A DNA stretch of 64,000 nt from Fen-999 sp044220545 (lineage in GTDB: Bacteria; Pseudomonadota; Gammaproteobacteria; Burkholderiales; Rhodocyclaceae). The number at the start of each line of letters is the position of its first letter. Within the stretch, counting starts at the first letter, position 1. The position numbers and the translations under genes were made by a program. The stretch lies in contig JBGAQX010000009.1 of the NCBI GenBank assembly GCA_044220545.1, positions 17,187 through 81,186 on the forward strand. Direction: 5' to 3'. Of this stretch, positions 1 through 7,846 are shown piece after piece. Under the pieces are notes generated by a model. That model did not search any database, was not told the origin of the DNA, and worked only from the letters and a program-made list of their open reading frames with translations.

Positions 1-564
1 GTACTCCACCCAGTTCTTGAGCCCCGCCATCGACAGCAGATTGGCGAGGGTCGGCGCCTGGGCGAAGAACTCCGGCAGTCCGGGACTCGGGAAGGTGCTG
101 TGGTGGCCGTGGATGGAGCCGGTGGTGCGCACCATCAGGTCACGGGCGATATCCAGGTAGAACCGCATCTGGTCGGGCGACTGCAGGCGCCGGGCCACGG
201 CGGCCAGTGTTTGCAGGAAGGGCGCGATGGCCTTGCCGTTGGGCGACTTCTGCATCGCGCGGACGAAATCCATCACGGGGTTCAATACGTCGGCACCGAT
301 GGCGGCGGTGACGCTCGGCCATTCCTCGAGGAAAGCCAGCATCGGCTCCGGGCCGCGGCCGAGCTTGCCGAGCACGCGCGCCGCCTCCAGGTAGGCCTTC
401 ATCTGCTCTTTCGAGAAGGTGGCGAGCGCCTCGTAGACGCATTCCTCGAAGACGTCGGCCACCGGCTGGAAGCCGCAATCGACCTCGTACCAGTAGGTCT
501 GCACCTGTGGGTGCATCATGGCCCGTTTGCGGGCATCCGTCGCGGGACGGTAACCGGTGGTCAT
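1..564 (-). CDS. cbbO: CbbO, RuBisCO activase adaptor (N-terminal part, cut by window edge)
   Basis: The reading frame is open from an ATG at 564 to the window edge, giving the first 188 residues; the C-terminal part, where the family carries a von Willebrand factor A domain, lies outside. The visible part is helical and has the ending PELP-like region and 'SIHGHHSTF' typical of the NorD/CbbO N-terminal half. In this family CbbO bridges the AAA+ ring CbbQ and RuBisCO and helps remove inhibitory sugar phosphates from the active site. It begins 32 bases after the cbbQ stop, in the same direction, so it is probably the last gene of cbbM-cbbQ-cbbO. The identification rests on position after cbbQ plus N-terminal character; the vWA domain itself cannot be seen. 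Confidence 0.85.
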   Translation of the reverse strand, partial: MTTGYRPATDARKRAMMHPQVQTYWYEVDCGFQPVADVFEECVYEALATFSKEQMKAYLEAARVLGKLGRGPEPMLAFLEEWPSVTAAIGADVLNPVMDFVRAMQKSPNGKAIAPFLQTLAAVARRLQSPDQMRFYLDIARDLMVRTTGSIHGHHSTFPSPGLPEFFAQAPTLANLLSMAGLKNWVEY

Positions 565-596
565 CGGGGGTTCACCGTGTCGCCGGCGCCAGCCTC

Positions 597-1400
597 TCAG
601 GCAAAGATCGCGTCGATCGCATGATCAAGGGTGGCGCGAATGTCCATATCGTCGGTGATCGGTCGCGCCATGGCCATGCGGCAGGCGTCCCGCGGCTCGA
701 CACCACCCTTGACAAGGGTGGCCGCATAGACGATCAAACGGGTCGAGATTCCTTCGTCGAGACCGTGGCCCTTGAGGTTGCGCGCGGTCTGGGCAATTTT
801 CACCAGCCTGGCGGCGGTGGCCTCGTCCAGGCCGGTTTCCTTGGCGACGATGTGCGTTTCCAGGGTCGCTTCCGGATAGTCGAAGTCGAAGGCGGTGAAC
901 CGCTGCTTGGTCGACTGTTTCAGATCCTTCATCAGGCTCTGGTAGCCCGGGTTGTAGGAGATGACCAACTGGAAGTCCGGATGAGCTTCGATCAGTTCGC
1001 CCTTCTTGTCCAGCGGCAGGGTGCGGCGGTGGTCGGTCAGCGGGTGGATCACCACGGTGGTGTCCTGCCGCGCCTCGACGATTTCGTCGAGGTAACAGAT
1101 GGCACCAATGCGCGCGGCCGTGGTCAGCGGCCCGTCGAGCCAGCGGGTGCCGTTGGCTTCGAGCAGATAGCGGCCGACCAGGTCGGAAGCGGTCATGTCC
1201 TCGTTGCAGGCCACGGTGACCAGCGGCTTGCCCAGCTTCCACGCCATGTACTCGATGAAGCGCGACTTGCCGCAGCCGGTCGGGCCTTTCACCATCACCG
1301 GCAGGCGGGCGGCATAGGCGGCTTCGTAGAGCGCCACTTCCTTCCCCTGGGCCTGGTAGAAGGGTTCCTGGCGAACCTTGTACTGTTCCTTGTCGGTCAT
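597..1400 (-). CDS. cbbQ: CbbQ, MoxR-family AAA+ ATPase of RuBisCO activation
   Basis: A 267-residue AAA+ protein. Walker A GPTGCGKS is at residues 39-46 and Walker B ICYLDEI at 101-107; the size and the N-terminal 'EPFY' segment match CbbQ/NirQ/NorQ. Because it follows a form II RuBisCO and precedes cbbO, CbbQ is the fitting member. Known role: a hexameric ATPase that, with CbbO, remodels inhibited RuBisCO. An in-frame ATG exists six codons upstream (1418), but AAGGAG sits seven bases before the ATG at 1400, which is preferred. A stem-loop with a T-run (1448-1481) separates it from cbbM and may lower its expression relative to RuBisCO. Confidence 0.95.
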   Translation of the reverse strand: MTDKEQYKVRQEPFYQAQGKEVALYEAAYAARLPVMVKGPTGCGKSRFIEYMAWKLGKPLVTVACNEDMTASDLVGRYLLEANGTRWLDGPLTTAARIGAICYLDEIVEARQDTTVVIHPLTDHRRTLPLDKKGELIEAHPDFQLVISYNPGYQSLMKDLKQSTKQRFTAFDFDYPEATLETHIVAKETGLDEATAARLVKIAQTARNLKGHGLDEGISTRLIVYAATLVKGGVEPRDACRMAMARPITDDMDIRATLDHAIDAIFA

Positions 1401-1447
1401 TGGGCTCTCCTTGGCCACGCGAGTGAAACGGTCTTGCCACGCCGGAT

Positions 1448-1481
1448 GAAAAACGCCCCCAGCGAAGTGGAGGCGTTTCTC
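1448..1481 (-). terminator. Hairpin with T-run between cbbM and cbbQ (terminator or attenuator)
   Basis: Read on the minus strand the arms are AGAAACGCCTCC and GGGGGCGTTTTT, with an 8-base loop ACTTCGCT. The second arm ends in five T residues. It lies 19 bases after the cbbM stop and 48 bases before the cbbQ start. The shape fits intrinsic termination; partial read-through would give much more cbbM than cbbQ mRNA. The last step is inference. Confidence 0.65.
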
Positions 1482-1499
1482 GCTGCCAGACGTCCGATC

Positions 1500-2879
1500 T
1501 TACTTGTGGACGCCGAGCTTCTCACGCCAGCCCGGGAAGAGCTTGTCCGCATCCTTCGGGAAGGACTCGAAGGCGCGGGCGAATTCCTTGTGCTCCTTGG
1601 CCCACTGGATCGGGTCGGCGCCGGCCTTCCAGCAGTCGTAGGCCTGGCGCAGGGAGATGGCGCCGGCCGCCGGGCTGTCGATGTGGCCGTAGGAGCCGCC
1701 ACCGGCGGTGTTGATGACGTTGCCGTGACCGAGGTTCTCGAAGAAGCCGGGCAGACGCAGGGCGTTCATGCCGCCGGAGATGATCGGCGTGGTCGGCTTC
1801 ATGCCATGCCACTTCTGGTAGTAGACCGGGCCCTGGCACTCGTCGCGTTCGATCATGTAGGCGATGATCTTGTCGTCGCCTTCGCCTTCCATCTTGCCGT
1901 AGCCCATGGTGCCGACGTGGATGCCGGAGGCGCCCTGCAGACGGCTCATCTTGGCCAGCACGAAGGCCGTGTAGCCACGCTTGGCGGACGGCGAGGTGAC
2001 GGCGCCGTGGCCGGCGCGATGGTAGTGCAGGTACTGGCCGGGATATTGGCGACGGGCGGTGGTGACCATGCCGGGGCCGCCGACATAGCCGTCGACCAGG
2101 AAGGCCAGCTTGTCGGCGTCCGGGCCGAACACTTCCAGGCCGTAGTCGGCGCGGGCGCACATTTCATAGTGGTCGTCGGCGGTGATGTTCATGGAGAACA
2201 GCTTGGCCTGGCCGGTTTCGTCCTGGGCACGCTTCATCGAGTCATAGACCAGCGGCAGCACTTTCTTGAGCGGGCAGAACACCTGGTTGCCCTGGGGCTC
2301 GTCGTTCTTGATGAAGTCGCCGCCCAGCCAGAACTGGTAGGCCGCCTTGGCGAACGGCTCGGGACGCAGGCCGAGCTTGGGCTTGATGATGGTGCCGGAG
2401 ATGTAGCCGCCATCCTTGATCGGGCGGCCGAGGATGCGCCACAGGTTGCTGATATCCACGGCCGGGCCGTCGAACATCTGGATGACGCGATCGGGCATGT
2501 AGAAGTCGATCATCTTGGCGTGCTCGATGTCGCCCATCCCCTGGTTGTTGCCGATGGCCAGGGTCAGGAAGGAAACCAGCATGAAGCGGCCGTCGGTGAC
2601 GTTGCGGTCGAAGAGGTCGATCGGATAGGCGATGCGCATATCCTCGGTGGCTTCGTCGATGTGATACACCAGCGCATCGACGCCCTTGGTGAAGTCGTCG
2701 GTGGTCGACACTTCGACGTTGGTGCCGGTGGAAGACTCGGCGGCGAAGTGAGCAGCGGCCTCAAGGTAGCCGGTGCCGGCCTTGGGCTTCATCTTGTAGG
2801 CGACGAGGATGTGCTTGCCACCCTTGATCAGGTCTTCTTCCTTCAGGCTGAGGTCGGCGTAGCGGCTCGATTGATCCAT
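1500..2879 (-). CDS. cbbM: Form II ribulose-1,5-bisphosphate carboxylase/oxygenase
   Basis: A 459-residue large subunit that lines up without N-terminal gaps with the form II enzyme of Rhodospirillum rubrum (MDQSSRY start). It has the metal-binding GGDFIKNDEPQ motif, whose Lys is carbamylated, the catalytic segments GTIIKPKLGL and HRAGHGAVTSP, and the loop-6/C-terminal phosphate-binding motifs ISGGMNALR and NTAGGGSYGH. It fixes CO2 onto ribulose bisphosphate as a homodimer without small subunits; no cbbS is nearby. Form II enzymes suit high CO2 and low O2. AAAGGAG lies eight bases before the ATG. cbbY lies upstream in the same direction and cbbQ-cbbO follow. Confidence 0.98.
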   Translation of the reverse strand: MDQSSRYADLSLKEEDLIKGGKHILVAYKMKPKAGTGYLEAAAHFAAESSTGTNVEVSTTDDFTKGVDALVYHIDEATEDMRIAYPIDLFDRNVTDGRFMLVSFLTLAIGNNQGMGDIEHAKMIDFYMPDRVIQMFDGPAVDISNLWRILGRPIKDGGYISGTIIKPKLGLRPEPFAKAAYQFWLGGDFIKNDEPQGNQVFCPLKKVLPLVYDSMKRAQDETGQAKLFSMNITADDHYEMCARADYGLEVFGPDADKLAFLVDGYVGGPGMVTTARRQYPGQYLHYHRAGHGAVTSPSAKRGYTAFVLAKMSRLQGASGIHVGTMGYGKMEGEGDDKIIAYMIERDECQGPVYYQKWHGMKPTTPIISGGMNALRLPGFFENLGHGNVINTAGGGSYGHIDSPAAGAISLRQAYDCWKAGADPIQWAKEHKEFARAFESFPKDADKLFPGWREKLGVHK

Positions 2880-2961
2880 GGTCTGCTCCTTTGATTGGTG
2901 TTGTCTATGGTGTTGAATTCGGTGTGAGCGGCATCTTAGACGCCGTCAATCATAAAAAACA

Positions 2962-3678
2962 TTAAGATTTTTTGATCCCATGCATAAGCCGAATATCGGC
3001 AAGGCCAGTGGCGCTCAAGTCGGGCAGCACGGCGAGGGCGCCGGAAAAGTCCTCCCCCACTGTGTAGATGCCTGTCGTGATCAGCGTCGGCAGTCCGGCG
3101 CCGCGCGCCGATCGGAGTCCGTTGGCGGAGTCTTCCAGCACCAGGCAGGCGTCCGCCGGCAGGCCGAGCCTGGCCAGCACCCAATGGTAAATGTCCGGCG
3201 CGGGCTTTTTCTTGGGCACGATGTCGCCGGCGCCGATCGCCTCGAACCAGTTGGCCGCGTCCGGCGCCAGGCTGGCCTTGAGTAGCGTGGTGACGTTCTC
3301 CGGGGTCGTGGTCGTGGCGATCGCCAGCCGCAGGCCGGCGGCGCGGGCCTCGTCGATCAGGCGGGCGACGCCGGGACGCAGCGGGATGCCACCGCCTTCC
3401 AGCAAGGCCACGTAATGGCGTGTCTTGATGGCGTGCAGGGTCTTGATGGTTTCGTCGGCATCGGCGCGGGCCAGGAAAGCCGGATCGTGTCGTTCCGCGT
3501 AGAAGCGCATGCGCTCTTTGCCGCCCGTCACCGCCAGTAGTTCGCCGTAGAGCGCCACATCCCAGTGCCAAGCCAGGCCGGTCTCGGCGAAGGCGGCGTT
3601 GAAGGCGACGCGGTGGCCGTCGCGCTCGGTGTCGGCGAGCGTGCCGTCAACGTCGAAAATAAGTGCCTGTAGGTTCAT
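2962..3678 (-). CDS. cbbY: CbbY, HAD-family sugar bisphosphate phosphatase
   Basis: A HAD phosphatase with the nucleophile motif DVDGTLAD (Asp9 and Asp11), the motif II Thr region 'ATTTTPEN', and motif III/IV 'KKKPAPDIY' and 'VLEDSANGL', in the order typical of CbbY. Known members hydrolyse xylulose-1,5-bisphosphate, a misfire product that inhibits RuBisCO. It is the promoter-proximal gene of the minus-strand cbb set, 82 bases before cbbM and divergent from cbbR. An ATG four codons further upstream (3690) is possible; neither start has a clear ribosome-binding site, and 3678 was chosen because family members begin just before the DxD motif. Confidence 0.92.
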   Translation of the reverse strand: MNLQALIFDVDGTLADTERDGHRVAFNAAFAETGLAWHWDVALYGELLAVTGGKERMRFYAERHDPAFLARADADETIKTLHAIKTRHYVALLEGGGIPLRPGVARLIDEARAAGLRLAIATTTTPENVTTLLKASLAPDAANWFEAIGAGDIVPKKKPAPDIYHWVLARLGLPADACLVLEDSANGLRSARGAGLPTLITTGIYTVGEDFSGALAVLPDLSATGLADIRLMHGIKKS

Positions 3679-3709
3679 GGCGCGCAGCATAGCCGTGACG
3701 GACCATAAG

Positions 3710-3727
3710 AAGAATTCACGAATTCTT
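3710..3727. promoter_or_regulatory. 8-bp inverted repeat between cbbY and cbbR, probable CbbR site
   Basis: AAGAATTC-AC-GAATTCTT is a perfect inverted repeat with a 2-base centre, within the 74 bases between the divergent cbbY and cbbR starts. LysR regulators typically bind such a dyad and control both their own gene and the neighbour. No binding data are visible, so the assignment to CbbR is by position. Confidence 0.6.
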
Positions 3728-3752
3728 ATCGAAATGATAGGATCGGCTGATC

Positions 3753-4709
3753 ATGAAAAACGTCACCCTGCGCCAGCTCAAGGTCTTCGAGGCCGTGGCC
3801 GATCACCTCTCGTTCTCGCGCGCCGCCGAGGAACTGCATCTCACCCAGCCGGCGGTGTCGATGCAGGTGCAGGCGCTGGCCGAGCAGGCGGGCGTGCCCC
3901 TGTTCGAACAACTCGGCAAGAAGATATTTCTGACCGCCGCCGGCGAGGAACTGTTGCGCCATGTTCGGCGCATTGCCCAGCAGTTGCGGGAGGCCAGTGA
4001 CGCCCTGGCGGCGATTCGCGGCGCCCGGGGCGGGCGGCTGACGCTGGGCGTGGTGTCCACCGCCAAGTATTTCGCGCCGCGTCTGCTGGTGGCCTTTCGC
4101 AAGACCTACCCCGAGGCCGATCTGCATCTTGGCGTCTTCAACCGGGAAACCCTGGTGCGCCAACTGGGTGACAACCAGATCGACTTAGCCATCATGGGCG
4201 TGCCGCCGACCGATTTCGAAACCATCTCCGCGGTGTTCGCCGACCACCCGCACGCCATCATCGCCGCCGCCGATCATCCACTCGCCGGCCGGCGGCGCCT
4301 GGAGCCCGCCGAGCTGGCCGATCAGCCGTTTCTGATCCGGGAGCCCGGTTCCGGGACACGCGGCGCGATGGAGCGCTTTTTCGCCAGCCATGGTGTGCAG
4401 TTGGCCGACACGACCGAGATGGGCAGCAACGAAACCATCAAGCAGGCGGTCATGGCCGGCATGGGCCTCTCCTTCATTTCCGAACACACAATCGGCCTGG
4501 AACTGGCGGCCGGACGCATTGTCCGGCTGCCCGTCACCGGCACGCCGGTCATGCGCCAATGGCATGTCGTGCATCGCGCCGACAAGCAATTGTTGCCCTT
4601 GACTTCGGCCTTCCTCGAGTTCATGCGCACCGAGGCGCCGCGACTGATCGTCGAGCAGGCGCCGATCGTGCCGGTGGCGCCGGGTAAGAAGATGGCGGGA
4701 AAGCGTTGA
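3753..4709 (+). CDS. cbbR: CbbR, LysR-type regulator of the cbb genes
   Basis: A 318-residue LysR-type regulator. The N-terminal winged helix-turn-helix (about residues 4-63, 'LRQLKVFEAVADHLSFSRA' with 'LTQPAVSMQV') is followed by the effector-binding periplasmic-binding-protein fold. 'TAKYFAPRLLVAF' and the Gly/Thr-rich 'PGSGTRGAMERFF' segment are characteristic of CbbR. Known members sense ribulose-1,5-bisphosphate or other metabolites and activate the divergent cbb operon, which fits the gene order here. The dyad at 3710-3727 lies in its promoter region. Its stop overlaps a possible TTG start of psd, so the two may be cotranscribed. Confidence 0.93.
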   Translation: MKNVTLRQLKVFEAVADHLSFSRAAEELHLTQPAVSMQVQALAEQAGVPLFEQLGKKIFLTAAGEELLRHVRRIAQQLREASDALAAIRGARGGRLTLGVVSTAKYFAPRLLVAFRKTYPEADLHLGVFNRETLVRQLGDNQIDLAIMGVPPTDFETISAVFADHPHAIIAAADHPLAGRRRLEPAELADQPFLIREPGSGTRGAMERFFASHGVQLADTTEMGSNETIKQAVMAGMGLSFISEHTIGLELAAGRIVRLPVTGTPVMRQWHVVHRADKQLLPLTSAFLEFMRTEAPRLIVEQAPIVPVAPGKKMAGKR

Positions 4710-4768
4710 TCGGGCTACCCGGCGAGCCCGTACAATCGCACCTCCAGAAAATTTCGTCGGCCCCCATC

Positions 4769-5635
4769 GTGTTCGAGCGCCTTGCCGTATTGCCCCAATA
4801 CTTCCTGCCGAAGCAGATGCTCACCGTCCTTGCCGGCAAGCTCGCCAGCAGCGAGGCCGGGGGCCTGACGACCGGCGTCATTCGCTGGTTCGTCGGGCGC
4901 TACGGCGTGAATATGGCCGAGGCCGCCAACCCGGACATCGCCGGCTACGGGAGCTTCAACGAATTCTTCACCCGGCCACTGAAAGCGGGTGCCCGCCCCC
5001 TGGCTGACTCGGATTTTCTCTGCCCGGTGGATGGCGCGATCAGTCAGTTCGGAACCATCGAGCGCGACCTGATCTTCCAGGCCAAGGGGCATCGCTATTC
5101 GACTACCACGCTGGTCGGCGGCGACCGCGAACTGGCCGGTTGTTTCGATGATGGCGCCTTCGCCACGCTCTACCTGAGTCCGCGCGACTACCACCGCATC
5201 CACATGCCCTGCGACGGCAAGCTGACCCGGATGATTCATGTGCCTGGCGCGCTGTTCTCGGTCAATCCGACCACGGCGCGCGGCGTGCCCGGCTTGTTCG
5301 CCCGTAACGAGCGGGTCGTCTGCGTATTTGAATCCGTCTTCGGCCCCTTTGTGTTGACCCTGGTCGGCGCCACCATCGTCGGCAGCATGGCCACGGTCTG
5401 GCACGGCACGGTCAATCCGCCGCGCCCGGGTGTCATACGCGAATGGCGCTACGACGACAGGGACGTCGTGCTGAAGCGGGGTGACGAGATGGGCCGCTTC
5501 CTGCTCGGTTCGACAGTGGTCATGCTTTTCCCGAAGGGCACGCTGAGCTTCAATCCGGCCTGGGCACCGGGCCAGACGATCCGCATGGGCGGCAAGATGG
5601 GTGACAAGGCGGGCGGTTCGCCGGGCCGGCTCTGA
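4769..5635 (+). CDS. psd: Phosphatidylserine decarboxylase proenzyme
   Basis: Makes phosphatidylethanolamine from phosphatidylserine at the inner membrane. The self-cleavage motif LGST is at about residues 246-249, near the C-terminus as in type I PSDs; cleavage between Gly and Ser gives the pyruvoyl-bearing alpha chain. The conserved 'SPRDYHRIHMP' and 'VDGAISQFG' segments are present. The start is uncertain: a TTG at 4706 would overlap the cbbR stop, but a GTG at 4769 gives the N-terminus expected from the family (FERLAVLPQYFLPKQ aligns with E. coli Psd) and a length of 288 residues, so it is preferred. Confidence 0.95.
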   Translation: MFERLAVLPQYFLPKQMLTVLAGKLASSEAGGLTTGVIRWFVGRYGVNMAEAANPDIAGYGSFNEFFTRPLKAGARPLADSDFLCPVDGAISQFGTIERDLIFQAKGHRYSTTTLVGGDRELAGCFDDGAFATLYLSPRDYHRIHMPCDGKLTRMIHVPGALFSVNPTTARGVPGLFARNERVVCVFESVFGPFVLTLVGATIVGSMATVWHGTVNPPRPGVIREWRYDDRDVVLKRGDEMGRFLLGSTVVMLFPKGTLSFNPAWAPGQTIRMGGKMGDKAGGSPGRL

Positions 5636-5676
5636 ACGCCGATTGACGGCAAGCGCTTGGCGGCCTCGACGGCCGA

Positions 5677-7845
5677 TCAACTAGTTTGCGCCTCGGCCTG
5701 CCAGCGTTCGAGCCAGGCCTGTGCCGGTTCCGGCTTGCCGTACAGATAGCCCTGATAGGTGATGTTGGCCAGATTGTGCAGGTAGGCCGCCTGCGCTTCG
5801 GTCTCGACGCCCTCGGCAACCACCTTCAGGTGCATGTGGCGGGCCACCGACAGAATGGTCTCGACCACCGCCGCGTCATCGGGGTCGGTCGGCGCATCCT
5901 GGATGAAGGTCTTGTCGATCTTCAGTTCGTCGATGGGAAGGCGCTTCAGGTAGGCAAGGGATGAATACCCGGTGCCGAAATCGTCCAGGGAAAAATGGAT
6001 GCCCAGGGCGGTCAACTCGGTCATCTTGGCGACCACCTCGCCGACGTTGTCGATGACCAGTCCCTCCGTGACTTCCAGCGTCAGGTGGCTGGGGTCGGCG
6101 CCGCTGGCCGCCAGCAGATCCCTTACCCAGGGCACGAACGCCGGCTGGCGGAACTGGCGTGGGCTCAGGTTGACCGACATGCGCAGGGGCCGGCCGGCCA
6201 TGGTTTCGCGGGCCATCAACTTGCAGGCTTCGCTCAGCACCCAGCCGCCCAGATCCACGATCAGGTCCGATTCCTCGGCAATGCCGATGAATACGCCCGG
6301 CGGCAGCAGGCCGCGTTGCGGATGCTGCCAGCGGACCAGGGCCTCCGCGCCGACCAGCCGTCCATGGGCATCTACCTGGGGCTGGAGGAACAGCCGCAGT
6401 TCGCCGGCCGGAATCGCCTTGCGCAACTCGCGTTCGATGCGAAAGCGCTGTTCCGCGGATTCGCCCATGCCGGTTTCGAAGAAGGCGGTCTGGTTGCCGC
6501 CGGCGTCCTTGGCGCGGTGCAACGCGGTGTCGGCGCGGCGCAGCACCTCATGGGCGGTATCGTTGTCACCGTCCGGGCACAACGTGATACCCAGGCTGGC
6601 GGTCAGGATCACTTCCTCGCCCGCGCCGAGAATGAACGGCAGCTTGAGATCGGAGTGGATCTTCTCGGCGACGGTCAGCGCGCTGTTGCTCGCCGTCTCG
6701 CGATGCGGGCTGAGCCCCTGCATCAGGATGGCGAATTCGTCGGCGCCCAGGTGCGCCAGCGTATCGCCCTCGCGCAACAGGCCGAACAGCCGGCCGCCCA
6801 CGGCAACCAGCAGCGAGTCGCCCATCGAATGGCCGCGGGCATCGTTGAGATTCTTGAAACGGTCGATGTTGACCAGCAGCAGGGCATTGCGGCCCACCTG
6901 GCGGTGCGACAGGGCAAGGCTCAGTTCGAGGCGATCCTCGAGCAGCATCCGGTTGGGCAGACCGGTCAGCGCGTCGTAGTGGGACAGCCGGGTCAATTCG
7001 CGGTCGCGGGCCTGTACCGCTTCGGCCATGTGGTTGAAGGTGCCGGCCAGTACGCAGATCTCGTCCGTGCCGTACTGCGTCATGCGCACGCCGTAGTCGC
7101 CGGCGGCGAGACTCTCCGCGCTTGCTTGCAGGCGCGCCAGCCGGCGGGTCACCAGTTTGTCGAGCAGCAGGCCCAGGCCGAGGAACAACACGGCGTAACC
7201 GATCAGGCTCTTGGCCAGTTGTCCGCGCCAGATACCGTCGAGGCGCTGGTCGAATTTCGCCATCGGAATCTTGATGCTGGCCACGCCGCGCAGGTCGCCC
7301 ACCTGGTAGCCGTAGGCATTGGGGTACTTGTCGCGAATGCTCTCCGGCGCGTCTTCCTTCCTGCCGTGACACTTCAGGCAGAAGGGTTCGACCCAGATTG
7401 GCGCGGTATACAGCAGGTAGCCGACGCCCCGGTCGTCGACGATCTTGCGCATGTGTTCGAGCGCCGTGGGGTTGGCACGGAACCAGTCGATGGCCTCCAG
7501 TTCAAAACGGTCGGCTCGGTTGTCGGGGTTGCGCGGCTGGTCGGAGACATTGTTGAAAACAATGCCGCTGTCGTTCCAGTTGGAAAAATCCTTGGCGATG
7601 CGCGAAATGGAATGGGCCGGCAGGAAGCCGACGGTCTTGTCGTTCACCGGCAGGCCGCTGTCGACGAATTGCTGCTGATAGATACGGCGCGTCGCCATCA
7701 TCAGGCCGTAGACGGTTCGGGCATCGTATTCGCTTTCGCCGTTCAGCTCCGCGGTGAGCTTGCGGTAGCTGATGGTGAGGTCGATGGCCAGCACGACGCT
7801 CATCAGCGCGCCGAGCAGCAGCCAGATCTGGAGCTTGAGTTTCAC
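5677..7845 (-). CDS. Membrane c-haem sensor with HAMP, degenerate GGDEF and EAL domains
   Basis: About 722 residues. In order: a TM helix (about 6-25); a periplasmic Tll0287-like (DUF3365) sensor with the CxxCH motif 'FCLKCHG' and the preceding 'YTAPIWVEPF'; a second TM; HAMP; a GGDEF domain whose signature reads GADEF; and an EAL domain with GAEALVRWQHP and DDFGTGYSSL intact. The EAL motifs suggest c-di-GMP phosphodiesterase activity, with the altered GGDEF probably regulatory. The CxxCH suggests covalent haem and redox or gas sensing. A longer frame runs up to 7902, but a GTG at 7845, one base after the stop of the upstream gene, puts the TM at the N-terminus and suggests translational coupling with the haemerythrin gene. 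Confidence 0.88.
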   Translation of the reverse strand: MKLKLQIWLLLGALMSVVLAIDLTISYRKLTAELNGESEYDARTVYGLMMATRRIYQQQFVDSGLPVNDKTVGFLPAHSISRIAKDFSNWNDSGIVFNNVSDQPRNPDNRADRFELEAIDWFRANPTALEHMRKIVDDRGVGYLLYTAPIWVEPFCLKCHGRKEDAPESIRDKYPNAYGYQVGDLRGVASIKIPMAKFDQRLDGIWRGQLAKSLIGYAVLFLGLGLLLDKLVTRRLARLQASAESLAAGDYGVRMTQYGTDEICVLAGTFNHMAEAVQARDRELTRLSHYDALTGLPNRMLLEDRLELSLALSHRQVGRNALLLVNIDRFKNLNDARGHSMGDSLLVAVGGRLFGLLREGDTLAHLGADEFAILMQGLSPHRETASNSALTVAEKIHSDLKLPFILGAGEEVILTASLGITLCPDGDNDTAHEVLRRADTALHRAKDAGGNQTAFFETGMGESAEQRFRIERELRKAIPAGELRLFLQPQVDAHGRLVGAEALVRWQHPQRGLLPPGVFIGIAEESDLIVDLGGWVLSEACKLMARETMAGRPLRMSVNLSPRQFRQPAFVPWVRDLLAASGADPSHLTLEVTEGLVIDNVGEVVAKMTELTALGIHFSLDDFGTGYSSLAYLKRLPIDELKIDKTFIQDAPTDPDDAAVVETILSVARHMHLKVVAEGVETEAQAAYLHNLANITYQGYLYGKPEPAQAWLERWQAEAQTS

Positions 7846-7846
7846 G

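Noticed and set aside
507..2894. 795-codon open frame on the plus strand opposite cbbQ and cbbM
   Set aside because: Shadow of cbbM/cbbQ; no domain or ribosome-binding site, and the minus strand is unambiguous.
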